The notes beneath the pieces were generated by a model. The model saw only the letters and a list, made by a program, of their open reading frames with translations, did no database searches and was not told the DNA's origin. From Aureobasidium sp. EXF-3400 (Eukaryota; Ascomycota; Dothideomycetes; Dothideales; Saccotheciaceae): a DNA stretch of 64,000 bases. Where the stretch lies: the NCBI GenBank assembly GCA_024195585.1, contig SWBL01000056.1, positions 62,001 to 126,000 of the forward strand, given 5' to 3'. Positions 10,079 through 21,700 of this stretch are shown one piece after another (position 1 is the first letter of the stretch; each line of letters begins with the position of its first letter). Position numbers and translations under genes: made by a program.

Positions 10079-12397
10079 ATGAGAGGACTCGATTCACTAG
10101 ACTCAATGACAGGACTTCTAAGCCCGCGGTTCGAGAAGTTCGACTCTGACAATCTTGCGAACTATGTCAGCAGTCCTGCGAGATGCTTCAAGCTTGTCCG
10201 AGGACTTGCATTGATCGGATGTGCTGTTTTCTGCGTTCTTCTATACACAAGCGTCGCTACACATTCGGACTGGAACTATGTCACGTCAAGCGTCTCCACT
10301 AACACGACTTCCACCACTAAGACGCCGATGATACCGATAAAGCCAACACAGCCTAAAGAAGGACTCACAGGATCATTATGGAGCACGAAAAAGCCGCAGT
10401 ACTATGCCATTCACACTAACGAGCCCTACGACATTGATGCAGCCCTTCGCACAGTGTTAAGTTTGTGTCCGGATGAGGTCTACTACAGTGCATTGACGCA
10501 GCCCATCAAGACTAGCGATGAGGACAAGCTGCACGAAACTGGCGTCCGAGTACGAATGTTCAAGAAGTATTTCGACGCATGGGAAGCATTGCATGTGGTG
10601 ACAGACATTCAGTCTGATACAGCCTTCGTAAGGGACGATGTTTTGCGTCATATCAGAGACTCGAAAGATCTTTCTGCTTTCACCTCTGGATCACGGGTCG
10701 AAGCTATTCGACAGTACGAGACTTACCGCTCTTTCTTGTCGAACATGTCAGCAACTCTCTTCCCTTGGACGAGCCCTTACTTCTCCGACCATATGACTTT
10801 ACATGGACATATGTACAATGCTGGACGAGGCATTGCGATTTCCGGCAGCAACGCGCAAGCTTCGTACATCAAAACTGCGATATCTTCTTTCCGTGCCATG
10901 GGCTGCACTCTGCCAGTAGAGATCATGTATCTCGGCGATGAAGATATGAGCGAGGACACTCGTGCCGACCTTGAAACTATGCCAGACGTCATCACTCGCG
11001 ATCTCAAGAAGATGGTCGATGACCATGGCTGGGAGATCAAAGGTTGGGCTGGCAAAGCTCACGCTGCTTTCATGAGTTCTTTCCGTGAAGTCATTTTGCT
11101 CGACGCTGATGTCCTGTTCTTCGACAATCCGGAGCTGCTGTTCAATGAGCCTGGTTACGTTGACACTGGTGCCCTTTTCTTCTCCGACCGCACAATCTTT
11201 CCACAGGACAAAAGAACATTCCTCCGCAAGATCCTTCCCAAGCCTGTCTCTAGCAAGGTCAAGGAGAACAGATGGTGGAAAGGCGAGACTTGTGAAGGCC
11301 AAGAAGCTGGAGTAGTTGTGGTTGACAAGTGGAGACACTTCTTGAGTGTCTTTTTGACTACAAGATTGAATGGTCCTGACCGCGACGATACTGATACTTC
11401 AAAAGGAACCTACAGTTACTGGTGGGGTGACAAGGAAACTTGGTGGATCAGTTTCGAGCTTGCTGGTGACACGGACTACCACTTCCATCAAGGTGGAACT
11501 GGCAATATGGGTACAGTGAGCAACACAGAACCTATCGAAAAACACGAAGAAAAAAAGGAGGAAGCAAACGCTGAAGAGAAAAATGAGGAGGAGAAGACCG
11601 CCACCACAGACGATTCGCAAACAGAAGACAACACGCACAAGACGGATTCTCAAGATTTCAGCGATAATCTGAGGGACTTGCAAGCATTGCAGGCTGCCAA
11701 GGCCGCGGAATCGACAACAGAACAACCAGTCTCGGAGACCACAGAGCCCAACACCGGACCTGCACCAGACGCAGCCGATGTGATGAAGGCCATCAAAGCG
11801 GCAGAGGCTGAGAGGGCGGCTCGACTTTCTGAAGAAGAAGGACACTATCTACCAGTCGAGAACAATATTCAACCTGCTGATGGATCTTCCACTGCGGAGC
11901 CTGCTACTTCTTCTGATGAACCTGCTGCTACCACCGAAGATCCTGATTCTGGCCGAGCTCTTTCCCGCCGTCACTTGACCAAACGCGACAGCTGGTTTGA
12001 CACCGCCATGGAAACAAAGCGCACAAATCTTACTGGTCCTGGCATGCTTGATCTCCCTGGTCAGAGGATCATTCTCTGTGCCCCACAGCTCTTGCATCTT
12101 TCTACCGATGGCCGGCCTTTGTGGTTTAACGGCTGGATCCAGGACAACAAACACCAAGCCAGCTCTGATATTTCTGTACAGGAGTTTTTCATGACTGAAA
12201 AGCGAAAGGACGGAGAGTGGGCTGAGTGGGCCATTGGTTCAGACAACATGTGTTGTTTGAAGGGCGATGACCTGCACGCGTTCAATGATAAGGAGTTGGC
12301 TGCTTTCAAGTTGATTGTGGATATCGCCAAGGATAATGGATCGCTCAATGAAGTCTTGGAGAAGGAAAGGAAAGCAAACAAGGATAATGAGGATTAG
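10079..12397 (+). CDS. MNN1-family alpha-1,3-mannosyltransferase, type II Golgi membrane protein
   Basis: This is a single 772-codon exon. A short cytosolic tail is followed by one membrane anchor (LALIGCAVFCVLLYTSVA, about residues 44-61), then the glycosyltransferase domain: FRAMGCTLPVEIMYLGDED, GWAGKAHAAFMSSFREVILL, the metal-binding DAD of LLDADVLFF (about residue 342), ETCEGQEAGVVVVDK and, near the end, ILCAPQLLHL and PLWFNGW. These are landmarks of the Mnn1/Mnt putative mannosyltransferase family, which adds alpha-1,3-mannose from GDP-mannose to N- or O-glycans in the Golgi. Residues about 478-660 form an acidic, Lys/Glu/Thr-rich insert inside the catalytic region, including a dibasic SRRHLTKRDSW. 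The insert has no stop over about 550 bp, so I read it as coding rather than as an intron. Confidence 0.88.
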   Translation: MRGLDSLDSMTGLLSPRFEKFDSDNLANYVSSPARCFKLVRGLALIGCAVFCVLLYTSVATHSDWNYVTSSVSTNTTSTTKTPMIPIKPTQPKEGLTGSLWSTKKPQYYAIHTNEPYDIDAALRTVLSLCPDEVYYSALTQPIKTSDEDKLHETGVRVRMFKKYFDAWEALHVVTDIQSDTAFVRDDVLRHIRDSKDLSAFTSGSRVEAIRQYETYRSFLSNMSATLFPWTSPYFSDHMTLHGHMYNAGRGIAISGSNAQASYIKTAISSFRAMGCTLPVEIMYLGDEDMSEDTRADLETMPDVITRDLKKMVDDHGWEIKGWAGKAHAAFMSSFREVILLDADVLFFDNPELLFNEPGYVDTGALFFSDRTIFPQDKRTFLRKILPKPVSSKVKENRWWKGETCEGQEAGVVVVDKWRHFLSVFLTTRLNGPDRDDTDTSKGTYSYWWGDKETWWISFELAGDTDYHFHQGGTGNMGTVSNTEPIEKHEEKKEEANAEEKNEEEKTATTDDSQTEDNTHKTDSQDFSDNLRDLQALQAAKAAESTTEQPVSETTEPNTGPAPDAADVMKAIKAAEAERAARLSEEEGHYLPVENNIQPADGSSTAEPATSSDEPAATTEDPDSGRALSRRHLTKRDSWFDTAMETKRTNLTGPGMLDLPGQRIILCAPQLLHLSTDGRPLWFNGWIQDNKHQASSDISVQEFFMTEKRKDGEWAEWAIGSDNMCCLKGDDLHAFNDKELAAFKLIVDIAKDNGSLNEVLEKERKANKDNED

Positions 12398-12429
12398 AAA
12401 TGATGTATGTTGTAGATCGATCTCATTTG

Positions 12430-12756
12430 TTATACTAGCATGGCGCCTGGAGTTATGGTAGAACGGGCATAGTCATCATTGACGAATTTCTTCTTTATTG
12501 CTGCCTTTTTCTCTCCAGATGACCACAGACTGTTGTATTGCGTGATACCTTCACCCTGGCGATACAGGGATGCCAGCAACTTGCTGATGAGGTTTCTACC
12601 AGCACTGGGTTGCGGATTCAAAGACAGAGAGATGCGAAAAAGAATGGTTGCGATGGTTGTCGACCTGGAGCACTTGCTTGCGCTGCACTCGTCTTTCGTG
12701 GCGACCTGATACGTGTTATGGACTACTTCCTTAAACTGCGATACAAACTGAACCAA
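12430..12756 (-). CDS. Possible small hypothetical protein, tail to tail with the mannosyltransferase
   Basis: This is a minus-strand ATG-to-TAA frame of 108 codons. The last 55 or so residues (LASLYRQGEGITQYNSLW, then a KKAAIKKK run and DDYARS) have protein-like composition, while the first half does not. An acceptor-like GGTAG lies at the border, so the real gene might start in an unrecognised upstream exon. No family is recognised. It may be only 3' UTR of the neighbour read backwards. Confidence 0.2.
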   Translation of the reverse strand: MVQFVSQFKEVVHNTYQVATKDECSASKCSRSTTIATILFRISLSLNPQPSAGRNLISKLLASLYRQGEGITQYNSLWSSGEKKAAIKKKFVNDDYARSTITPGAMLV

Positions 12757-14605
12757 TATACATGCACACCATTGGGAAGGTTGAGTTGGGTCTACATATA
12801 GTCTCAGTCAGCCCCTGAGTGAGCCCCGGGAAGTAATTAGTTGTTCTCGATCGATGATATCACGCACATCAGCAGCTGATATTCCCATGCCAAGGAAGTA
12901 GCAGTGAGAAAGACGCTACTTCCCCTATTCGTGCCGTCTCAGCATTCGTCTTCACTCTGAGCGAGACATGTGATTATGAGAAAGCAACGCTAGCGGGCTT
13001 CCTTCCATCCTTGACACGGCCGCGTCCAGCATCGTGTGAACCATACGCCAGCCTACGTCTTGCTATCTCAGGCTTGCAACACATCACTCTTTCTGCAGAT
13101 CCACGACTCGATCCTTACGGCCCGATACAACAAGCTGCCTGCCCCCACCAACACGCACACCTGCAACTTGGCTCACTGGCTGCTAAAGTCAAAGCCCGGC
13201 AACAGGGTTCATGACCGCCACAATCATCTCCAAGCGTAGTTATGTCACAGCAAACACAACCATGCAAACACGCGAGAAGAAACCCAAGCAGTTTCTTGCA
13301 TTCAACAACAGCCTTATCAAAGTTCAAGTGTCAAGAAGCGAAGGAGGTTCCAAAAGCGCAGCAATCTCAGAAATCAGATTTTGGTTGTCAGGATCACGAC
13401 CCTGGCTCGAATTCTAGTTCCTTTTCTGGAAGTATCTTATCCTTCCACACCTCTCTCGATATCTTCATGAAGCATGTATCATGCACGTTTGCTAATGCTA
13501 GCGTCTTCAATTTTATCAGTCTTCAACATTGCTATCGCTTGTTGGCTGAGTTCAAACCCAAGCTTCACAGTCATGAATACCTCGTATACGCCATCAGCTC
13601 ACAACTTTGCAAGTATGGACGGTTGTGCATCATCTATGATGTTTTATCGCTCTGCAAACTACTTTACAGCCTTTGTCTGCCCTTCAGAAGCACAGTTCAT
13701 GAAAGGCGAAAAAGTGCACAACACTTCAACAACACGCCTCAGCTCCGATTTGAACCGCGATCCTTGTAATTTACACACGACCAAGAGCTTTATCTTGCCA
13801 CCATTGGCAATACCTTTAATCTTCAACACAACCATATACCACAATGAACCACAAACAATGCCCACCTCACCAAGCAATTCAAAAAAAGACAGATTCCAAT
13901 ATCAAAGACCGATCAGGCAAAAAACTGGTTTCCCAGAAAAAACCTCCGTTCCAATCAAGGGCCAAGGCCAGCCGGTCGTCACCTAAGCTTCCCGGACCAC
14001 GTGACCGGTAACATTGATTTTTGTTGGCTAAGCATGACAACTTACCCACTCGACTAAAGGCGTCCCTAAAGCTCGTGGTGTGGCACGCCAGCTGGGAGGG
14101 TCGCGAGATTCATCGAATATAAAGCTTTGGTAGCCGAGACGCGCTACAGAGCAGACGACAGTCCGAAAACATCATTTGATTATGATGTGGATGGGGGTTT
14201 TTGATCTTTGCTTTCTATAGTATTCTTGTGTTGATTTTTGGTAATGATACCTCTGTGGCAAGTTTGATTGTAAAGTCGTGACATCTCTCTCCAGTAGTAT
14301 GTAAGAATCCTTGTTAGCTGATGAAATGCACAGTGATTATCCAAGGGTACTTGTCGCCGTTGAAACAGTTCAGTTCAATTTTTCTCTGTGGACGGTCTTT
14401 GCTTTCCTATGTCATCGTACATTCAGATAGTCATGTGTTGATAGCCTTACGCATATTGGGAGGTATGATATCTACGGGAGCTATTCGAAGTTTTGTACTA
14501 TCAAGCAATCGAGAGCAATCGGAAGCAATGGATTAAGAAAACACTGTTTCATCGGGCTTCATCCTCGCCTTTCTTTCCATCCCAAGAAGTCAACTCCTTC
14601 CGATC
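12757..14605. other. Gene-poor spacer
   Basis: Two overlapping plus-strand frames of 170-175 codons (13242-13769 and 13474-13986) are in different frames and show no motif, signal peptide of normal form or splice support, so I do not call them. A TATAAA sits near 14117 without a gene that clearly starts after it. A GGTTCAAATC run on the minus strand near 13750 resembles a tRNA B box but has no foldable T stem. Confidence 0.4.
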
Positions 14606-15714
14606 TCAAGAGGTGAACTCCTTCTTCCAGTAGGCTGGTAGATCAGTACGACTCGGAGTAGTCTTCATGGAGTGAAACATCTCCAAGTCGAACGGGCCGA
14701 TGTTGCTCTTGCCCTTAGCTCTTGCAGCAGGCAGTTGTGGACGCAGCCAAAAGTCTCCACTGTTCTTGTCCCAAGCAACACAGAAGTGACCAGTGTTCCA
14801 GCAGGTCTTGCAGGCATAATCGCCTTCGTGTTCCTTGGTGAGGTAACATTTGCTCTGGTTCCAGAGAGCTGAACGAACGCAGCCAGCGGTCTGAACGTTG
14901 TTGGGCCACTCTGGGTTCTTCTTGTTGAACTCCTTAAGTTGCTTCTTCCATTGCTCGCGCAGTCGTCCGCCATCACTTTCCCATGCCTTGGAGGTTGCTT
15001 TATCTTCGTCCTCGGCAAGTTCCAGTTCAAGGGTGTCAGGGTTCAGCCAGACAGTCACGTCCGACATGTCGGCGCTGGATCCAGCATCCGCAACGCGGGA
15101 TTGGTTGATGGTTGGAATGTACTTGAGACCCTGGTCGGACTTCGAGGCGCTTTCAGTCTTGATACGGCGTGTGGAATTACTGGAGTCATCTATGCCTATG
15201 TCAGCCCGAAGCCATACAAAGACGGGCACATTCTTGCAAAGGTGTATCCGACTTACCGTCGACGAGGGCCTTGCGCTTGTTTTTAACGCTCGACAGTAGG
15301 AAGGTCTTGCGGCTGGGTGTACTTGGGCCAGTCAGCAAAGCAATGGATAGAATCTTGTCATTCAGGGACTCACGGCGTGGTGTCTGGTGCGTCTTCTCCA
15401 CTGAAGATACCAGAATCTTGCTGGAGCAGCTGCTTCTCAGCTCTCAAGCCGTTGATCTCCTGAATGTAATTCTCGGTCTTGATAGCATTCAGCTTCTTCA
15501 ATAGCTCTTGTTGTGATTCGTGCAGTATGTCCAGCCTCTGGGCGAAGTTGCGCTGCTCATTCTGAGCGTTGGTCAGCAAAAGGGTCTATGGTGTTGGTGG
15601 GTCTGTACTTGCCTTGAGATACGCGATCTCCTTGATGTTAGACTCGATTTTAGCCTCGATTGAGACAAGGTCAGTCTCGGGCTCCTGCGCCAGATGGGCG
15701 ATTGATGGAGGCAT
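14606..15714 (-). CDS. Hypothetical protein with N-terminal coiled coil and C-terminal Cys/His motif; contains a GC-AG intron
   Basis: There are four exons: 15714-15613, 15561-15374, 15321-15257 and 15195-14606. The first intron starts with GC in the perfect context AAG|GCAAGT and is the only choice that joins the frames. The others are GT-AG. The protein starts with MPPSIAHLAQEPETDL and has a coiled-coil part (QRLDILHESQQELLKKLNAI). It then becomes basic and ends with a conserved-looking domain holding GCVRSALWNQSKCYL and YACKTCWNTGHFCVAW, a C-x2-C-x5-H-x-C pattern that could bind a metal. The acceptor of intron 3 is doubled (CATAG|GCATAG|AT), so two proteins differing by two residues are possible. 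I do not recognise a named family. A nuclear role is only a guess from composition. Confidence 0.8.
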
Positions 15715-16197
15715 GATGTGATGGAATAACTTTGATGAAGGAGAAGGGGCTCTTGAAGAAAGTTGACAGAATTGAGAGACGGGGTGGAGAGAGGAAAGAA
15801 GGTCGAAGTGCGCGACGAGCCGGCCTTAAGAGGCGCCGCTCGGGAAGGTGCGCTTCTGTCGTCGCTGCCTTGTTGAATGAATGTGCAGCAGTGAAACCTT
15901 GCATCAATTTCAACTATGGCTCGAGATTGACGAATATCCCAGTCTCAAGCTGTAGCTATTCGATTTTACTACACTTTAAAGAACGCATAAGCTACAGACA
16001 GAGACGCTTCGTTTTGGAATATCTCCGTCCTCATTCTTCTCACTCGTCGTAAAGTGTTTGTGAGTTTCTTCAGGTCACAAAAACGAAAAACGTCTGGCAG
16101 AGACATGCTCCTTAGACAGGGCTTGTTTCGCAAATCTCGCCCATAATATAGGCACCTATCGTCCCCGTCTCATGTCATGGGCTTTGACTCTCGGCTA
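15715..16197. other. Intergenic region, promoter of the coiled-coil protein
   Basis: Both flanking genes run leftward, so this is the 5' region of the gene ending at 14606 and the 3' flank of the transcription factor. The plus-strand frame at 15732-16052 is antisense to the 5' region and has no features. Confidence 0.4.
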
Positions 16198-18275
16198 TCA
16201 AGCGTTGTACTGGTTGAGCAAAGTTCTGACTCGATCCTCATCGTTTCCTTGCATTGTAATTCCCACCTCGTGTTCGTTCATATGTTGTATCGCGTTGGAA
16301 GGGTCTGGAATCGTGGCAGAGTTGAGTTCCGATCTCATGCGACACACGTCATCGTACTGCGGCTGGTTAGCAGAGCAAGAGTTCGGTGCCCATAAGGTAC
16401 TCACTAAGATCGTCGCCTTAGGATAGATGTCCTTGAGCGGCTCTATCATCATCTGACAGACCAACACAGCGCCGACCCTGTTCTCCTGGCCAGGTGCTGA
16501 ATAACCAACCTGATCAGGTATGAGAGTCAAGACTTTTGCACATTGATGTGCACAACCAGCGATGGCTGCATCATGCACTGGTTTCGCCAGGCCAAGGTCT
16601 AGCACTTCTGCCCACATCTTCGTAAGCTCGATGGCATGCGAGAGACATTTCAACCTCATGTTCTGTGCGAAACTCAGAGGTGTGTTTCGCAGCGCCACTT
16701 CAGATACACAATCTTTTGTTCCAGATACAGTCAAGCGATGCAAGTCAAGTTTGCATTGTAGCCGCCAGGTATGCAGCATGATGTAACTGGAAAGACCTGG
16801 CGCATACATTCGTTGTTGCAGATGCGCTTTGTCCCATTTGATGTCCGTAGGAATCTGCTGCTCAATTGTGTCTATTGCAGAGTCGAGGGCAACAAGTTCT
16901 TGTGCTGATGTATACAGACTCTCATCTGTGAGCAAGACTCGCTTGGTAAATCTTTCCCATGTTAGCCTGATTCTACTCATCGATGAAACAACATACTTGT
17001 GAATCTTGTTGCGTAGCAGGTCCAGCAAACGAACAGTATAGGCGAATTCATCCATACCCTTCGCGTTGCTGACCGGTACGCCCTCTTCGATGCGAGGACG
17101 AAGTACTTCTGTGTCGGTGCGCTGTCCGAAGCCAAAGGCTCTCTCGATAGTGGGGAGACGAATCTCCATGTGCTCAGCAGGGACCAAAGTCAACTCATCA
17201 ACACCACCAGAACAGAACTTGTCGAGGACAAAGATAGACCACATGAGGCGTCTTCTGGACTCTTGCTCGACTACTGACAACGTGGAATCTTCGTGATTAA
17301 GACGCTTTGCAAAAGCAAGACGGGCCGCCAGCCCAAGTAACATGAGAGCCTTTGTTGAGTGTACGTGATAGGTAAATTCGAAGAAGGCAAGTAATGTCAA
17401 AGCTTGCAAACGAGGAATGGTCAGATGTGCGAGATTCTGAAAAGCATCCAACTCTGCTTCATGAATCCATTGTGCTGCTCGCTCATTGTCTTCTTGGGTC
17501 GTCGAGAAAACTCGAAGGGCAAACCCGCAGACGACTTTCAGCAGAGACAAATCCACGGTATGGGTGTGCCATTGTCGTAAGAAGGTCGGTTGGTGCAAGA
17601 AGCTCATGCAACCAACAGGATAGACGAATCGGAAGAAGGCTTCTATGTACTCGGCAACCACTTCTTTGTCTAGATCCAGACTGATGGAGTTTCAGTCATG
17701 ATCGCTGTGCATGGGTAGAAGTTATCAACTTACTAGTAGTCGTGTTTTATGGCTTCCGACACCAGATTGGGAACAGATTGACGCGCCATAGGGGCTGGGG
17801 CTTGGTAGATCTGACCAGGCTGCAAGTTTGATGACGGCGAGCCATCGAGTTGATCATGGCCAGGGACATCATATCGAGGCAAGCCAGTCTCCCAATTGTG
17901 ACTGCCGTCATGCAGCTGTCGTCTGGGATAAACACATGACTGATGGCGTATGGCGCAAGCACTACATGGGGTCTCTCCAGAGCAACGGACTTTCTGGCGA
18001 CGACACCAATCGCAAGCTACTCGTTTGGGGGCACGTTCTTTGGCCTTTTGAACGCGATTACGCGGTGTGGCGCGTGGGCGTGGAGCAGTGACATTACTCG
18101 TCACGTTGGAGCAGATGTAACCATTTCGTACACAACTGCCACAAGGCTGGCGAGGATTTGCGGCATCTGTCTCGCAGTGTAGTCGTCGCGTACGACACTC
18201 GACGCAACCAACGGAAGCTGTCGATGTTGCATCAAGGGTCTTTTCGGATTCTGCCGGATGCTGCTCGGTAGACAT
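16198..18275 (-). CDS. Transcription factor with two Zn2Cys6 clusters and a fungal-specific middle domain
   Basis: There are four exons: 18275-17734, 17680-16997, 16951-16405 and 16356-16198, giving 643 aa. The first cluster has Cys 24, 27, 34, 45, 48 and 55 (C-x2-C-x6-C-x10-C-x2-C-x6-C). The second has Cys 88, 91, 98, 104, 107 and 114 with the basic RRQKVR and canonical spacing. Both are complete, which is unusual because the family normally has one. The rest matches the fungal-specific transcription factor domain, with ESRRRLMWSIFVLDKFCSG as its signature. Introns 2 and 3 are 45 and 48 bp, multiples of three without stops, and are called from GTATGT and GTGAGT donors with CTAAC branch points. 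The target pathway is unknown, and no neighbouring biosynthetic gene hints at it. Confidence 0.88.
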
Positions 18276-18731
18276 GGCGAGGGAGATGGTTGTTTAGCAG
18301 AAGGACGTCGTTGATTATTAATAGGAAGAGTAACAAGTTGGCTGCCAAGAGTGGGGCTGGGGAACAGGTCGTGCGCCCGACTTGCCTGACGACGGATTGC
18401 AAGAACCAGCAACCATCTACTTCAATCTCAAAAAGACACTCATCGAAGGGCGTCCCGATGGCCGGCCGGCCTAGTACTCAGAACAATTGTGTATTTTCAT
18501 AGCTGATTTTTAACTACCCCTATATCTCGGGATGGTAAAGGGGTTGGTCGCAAGATTGTGACAGCCTCGAGCACACGGAGAGGTCGCACAGAAGCAGATT
18601 AGAAACATATAGATTCTTTGGCATGGCGTGGTAGCAGAAAAGCTCCGGGTATAGTGCCAATAAAACAGAAAAACAGAAAACTTCCACAAGAACAGCAGCT
18701 TCTCCCTATCGAACCCACCTGCTCGAGCAGC
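18276..18731. other. Promoter of the dual-Zn2Cys6 factor and 3' flank of kinesin
   Basis: Both neighbours run leftward. No coding frame is supported here. Confidence 0.45.
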
Positions 18732-21700
18732 TTAGAAACAGTTCAACATTCCTTTCTTCTTCTTCTGTCCCGCATTCAATTCCCGCATACGTTCTTCGAG
18801 CGCCTGTCTTGCGCGCTCCGCACGATGTCTCATCTCCCTCTCTTCCTCTACTTGCTGCATGCTTGCTCTTGAGTTTGTGCGCTCCTTGCGTAGTCCCACT
18901 AGCTCGTCTTCCAAATTCGAACACTTCTTCCTCCAAGACTCGAGATCTTGTCTGGTCTTATTCTGCGATGTCTCAAGATCGACCAGAGCTTCTTCCAGCG
19001 TAGCTGTAAGCTGTTTCTCAGCAAACAAGTGCTTCTCAATAGTACGAATGCGAGACTCCTGCTCCTCAATGACTTGTGCATAGCCAGGATCAGGCTGCAC
19101 AGTCGAAAGCCCAGCTGATGGTGGCATTGGGAAAGAGCTGTGGAGGGGCGTCTCAGGAGGAGATGAAGCGGTGAAGGTAGTGGTAGGTGCAGGGCTCGAA
19201 GTGCGAGCATCGATACCCAAGCCCATAGGTACGCTGCTACTCTGGCTCAAGAAGGGACTCAAACCGTTGAGACCTGGAGTGGGAATAGGTGGCAGAGGAA
19301 TCGCAGGCGGTGGAGAAGGAAGGCCCGAAGCTGCGTTTGTAGCGTTCGATTTTGGACGACTCATCAAAGAGGTCTGCGAGCTTGTACGAGCAAGTGCAAA
19401 CGCTGCAGCTTCAGGCGATAATGACTCGCGAGCATAATTCATCGAATCACGAGAGGTAGAAGCCATGGAACGGCGTTGCAGCTCAGTAAGCTGGGACTCA
19501 AGCAAGGATACCTTCAGTCTGGCATCCTCAAGTTCCTTCTTCATCTCGTTTCTTGCACTTGTCGCCTCCTCGAGTTGTGCATGCCTCTCACTTTGTATGG
19601 CAGACAGTCTGTTGCTTGTGTCTTGGTGTAAATCGTATGTAGAGTTGAGCTGATCCTCCAACTCCTGCACCAGAGCAGCGCTCTTACGTTCGTTCTCTAC
19701 TGCACGCTCCATGTTAGACATAATCTCCTGGTTGCTTGTGTTCAGTTGCGCAATCTCGGCCTCAAGAGCAGCCACCCTGGTTCGAGTGACCTCGGAATCT
19801 TGCTCATTGTTCTTGTCAGCACCGATGTCTGTGTTTTGTCTAACAAAGTCGGCCAAATGAGAGGCGAAACGTCCGACGTCGGTTTCATGACCTAAAATGG
19901 CTGTCGCTTCGCCAAGCAGCTCTTGCAAATCAACTTGCGATCGTTCCAGGTCTTGCTGGACCGACTTGTGCTGCGCTTCCAAAGCTGCGTGTCTTTCGTA
20001 GAAGTTTTGCTCAGCTGTGGCCATAGCAGTCTTGACGCCCTCAAGCTCTTCCGTATGCGATGCTTTTAGAGTTTCAAGATTCTGCTCATGTATTCCAATC
20101 GCGGACTTATGAGCTTCGATCTGACTTTCCAGGTTTGTTACCAGATTGCGGTGAGTCTGCAGCTCCTTCTCTGTAAGTTCTCTGCCCTTGCTGTCTTCAT
20201 CGACTTGCTGCCTAATGCTTGCGTAAGATTGCTCGAGCAGCGAGAGCTTCTGACTATGTTCCTTGCTAGCAGCTTGGTAATCACCGATCTGCTTCTCTAA
20301 CGAGCTGACAAGTTCTTGGTGTTGAGCCCGCTCCTGATCAAGGTTGGCGATTGCTGCATCGTACTCGGCGTCGCGACTGGCGACCGATTTCTGTGCCTCA
20401 GAGAGAGAACCCTCCAGAGTTGCGATAGTAGCGAGCAGCTTCGTCTCAGATTCTTTCATTGAACTCGTCGTCTGGGCATGTTTAGACTCCCAGGTGGACA
20501 GTTGCTTCTGCAGATGGGCAACGCGATCGTCGCTATCGTCATGCGAGCGTTCACCACCTGCGACTACATCTCTCTTAACGTACTGCTGTAATTGCGACTT
20601 GAGTTCATCGACCTGGGATTGGAGCTCCTTCTCCCTGCTTTCGTGAGCCTCACGGAGGTGGGCTACCTGCTGCTCGCTCCTTGTGAGTTGATCGCGCATG
20701 TGACCGACAACAGTGAAGTCAACAGTGTTGGCAGCCGAAACACTAGCCCTCTCGCGTGTCAAGCCTGTGATTATAGCAGTCTTAGCGTCGAGGTCTTTTC
20801 GAGCAGCCGTGACTTCTGCATCGAGTGCCTGCATCTTCTCGGTTCGATCATGTAGATCACCCATGATGGTGTTAAGATGAATCTCAAAGTTCTGACGGAC
20901 ATCAATGTTCGACTCGAAATTGTCGAGCGCAATATTACGCAGTGATGCGAACGAACGCATGGCTCGATCGTTGTTAGTAGTAGTGTTGGCCATGAGATCC
21001 TGACTGGGTTTGCGACGAATGATGGGCTTGACTAGCGAGGGTGATGATTGTCTATTGGTCGCCAGTTGAGCTCGCTGTATTTCACGCTTCAGGTCTTCAA
21101 CCTGACCTAGAGCGTTCTTGTGCTCTTCGGACAGTCTCACGTAGTTGTCCGAGATCTCCTTCAAGCTTGATTCTCGCTGAATGTGCAGCTGCCTCAGCAT
21201 TTCCATTTCATGGGCAAGTGCTCGTTCTTCTGGACGAAGCGGTGCCTCTTCCTCATCAACGATCGTGCTTGCATCGTCACTCTCAATATCTCTCTGGACT
21301 CTGCCTTGAGCCCCACTTGCTTCGTCTGACTCCTCGTTCGTTGTAGTGAAAGAGTGTCGCGATAACGACCCCGATGACAACTCCGCTGCTAAGGAACGCG
21401 AGGATGCGGCCAGTTGTCCATCCCCCTTCATACCATTCACCCCCGCGCCCTCTAAAAAAGACTCTGGCTTGTCTGAGTTTCTCGATTCCGGTCTAGTTTC
21501 CTCTTCGTGTGTTTCGTGCATCTTGGCGAGTGCTTGCAGTGCAGTTTCGTACTTGCGTTGAAGATTGTCGTAATCATTGATCGTAGTCTCGTGTTCGCTA
21601 CGAAGGTCGAAGAGTTCTTGCGTCATGGTTTCGAGTTTGTCGGCCATGAACTTGGACTGAGCCACTTGCTGTTCATCTTTTCTGCGTAAATCCTCCATAT

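Noticed and set aside
11515..12064. Possible 550-bp intron in the mannosyltransferase beginning GTGAGC
   Set aside because: It would be ten times the local intron size, and the segment is stop-free with strongly biased acidic composition, so coding is the better reading.
13735..13775. tRNA-like B box GGTTCAAATC on the minus strand
   Set aside because: The bases around it do not form a five-pair T stem, and no A box, anticodon arm or acceptor stem can be placed at the required distances.
13242..13986. Two overlapping plus-strand frames of 170-175 codons
   Set aside because: They are in different frames of the same AT- and CA-rich spacer, with no motif, no splice extension and unlikely composition.
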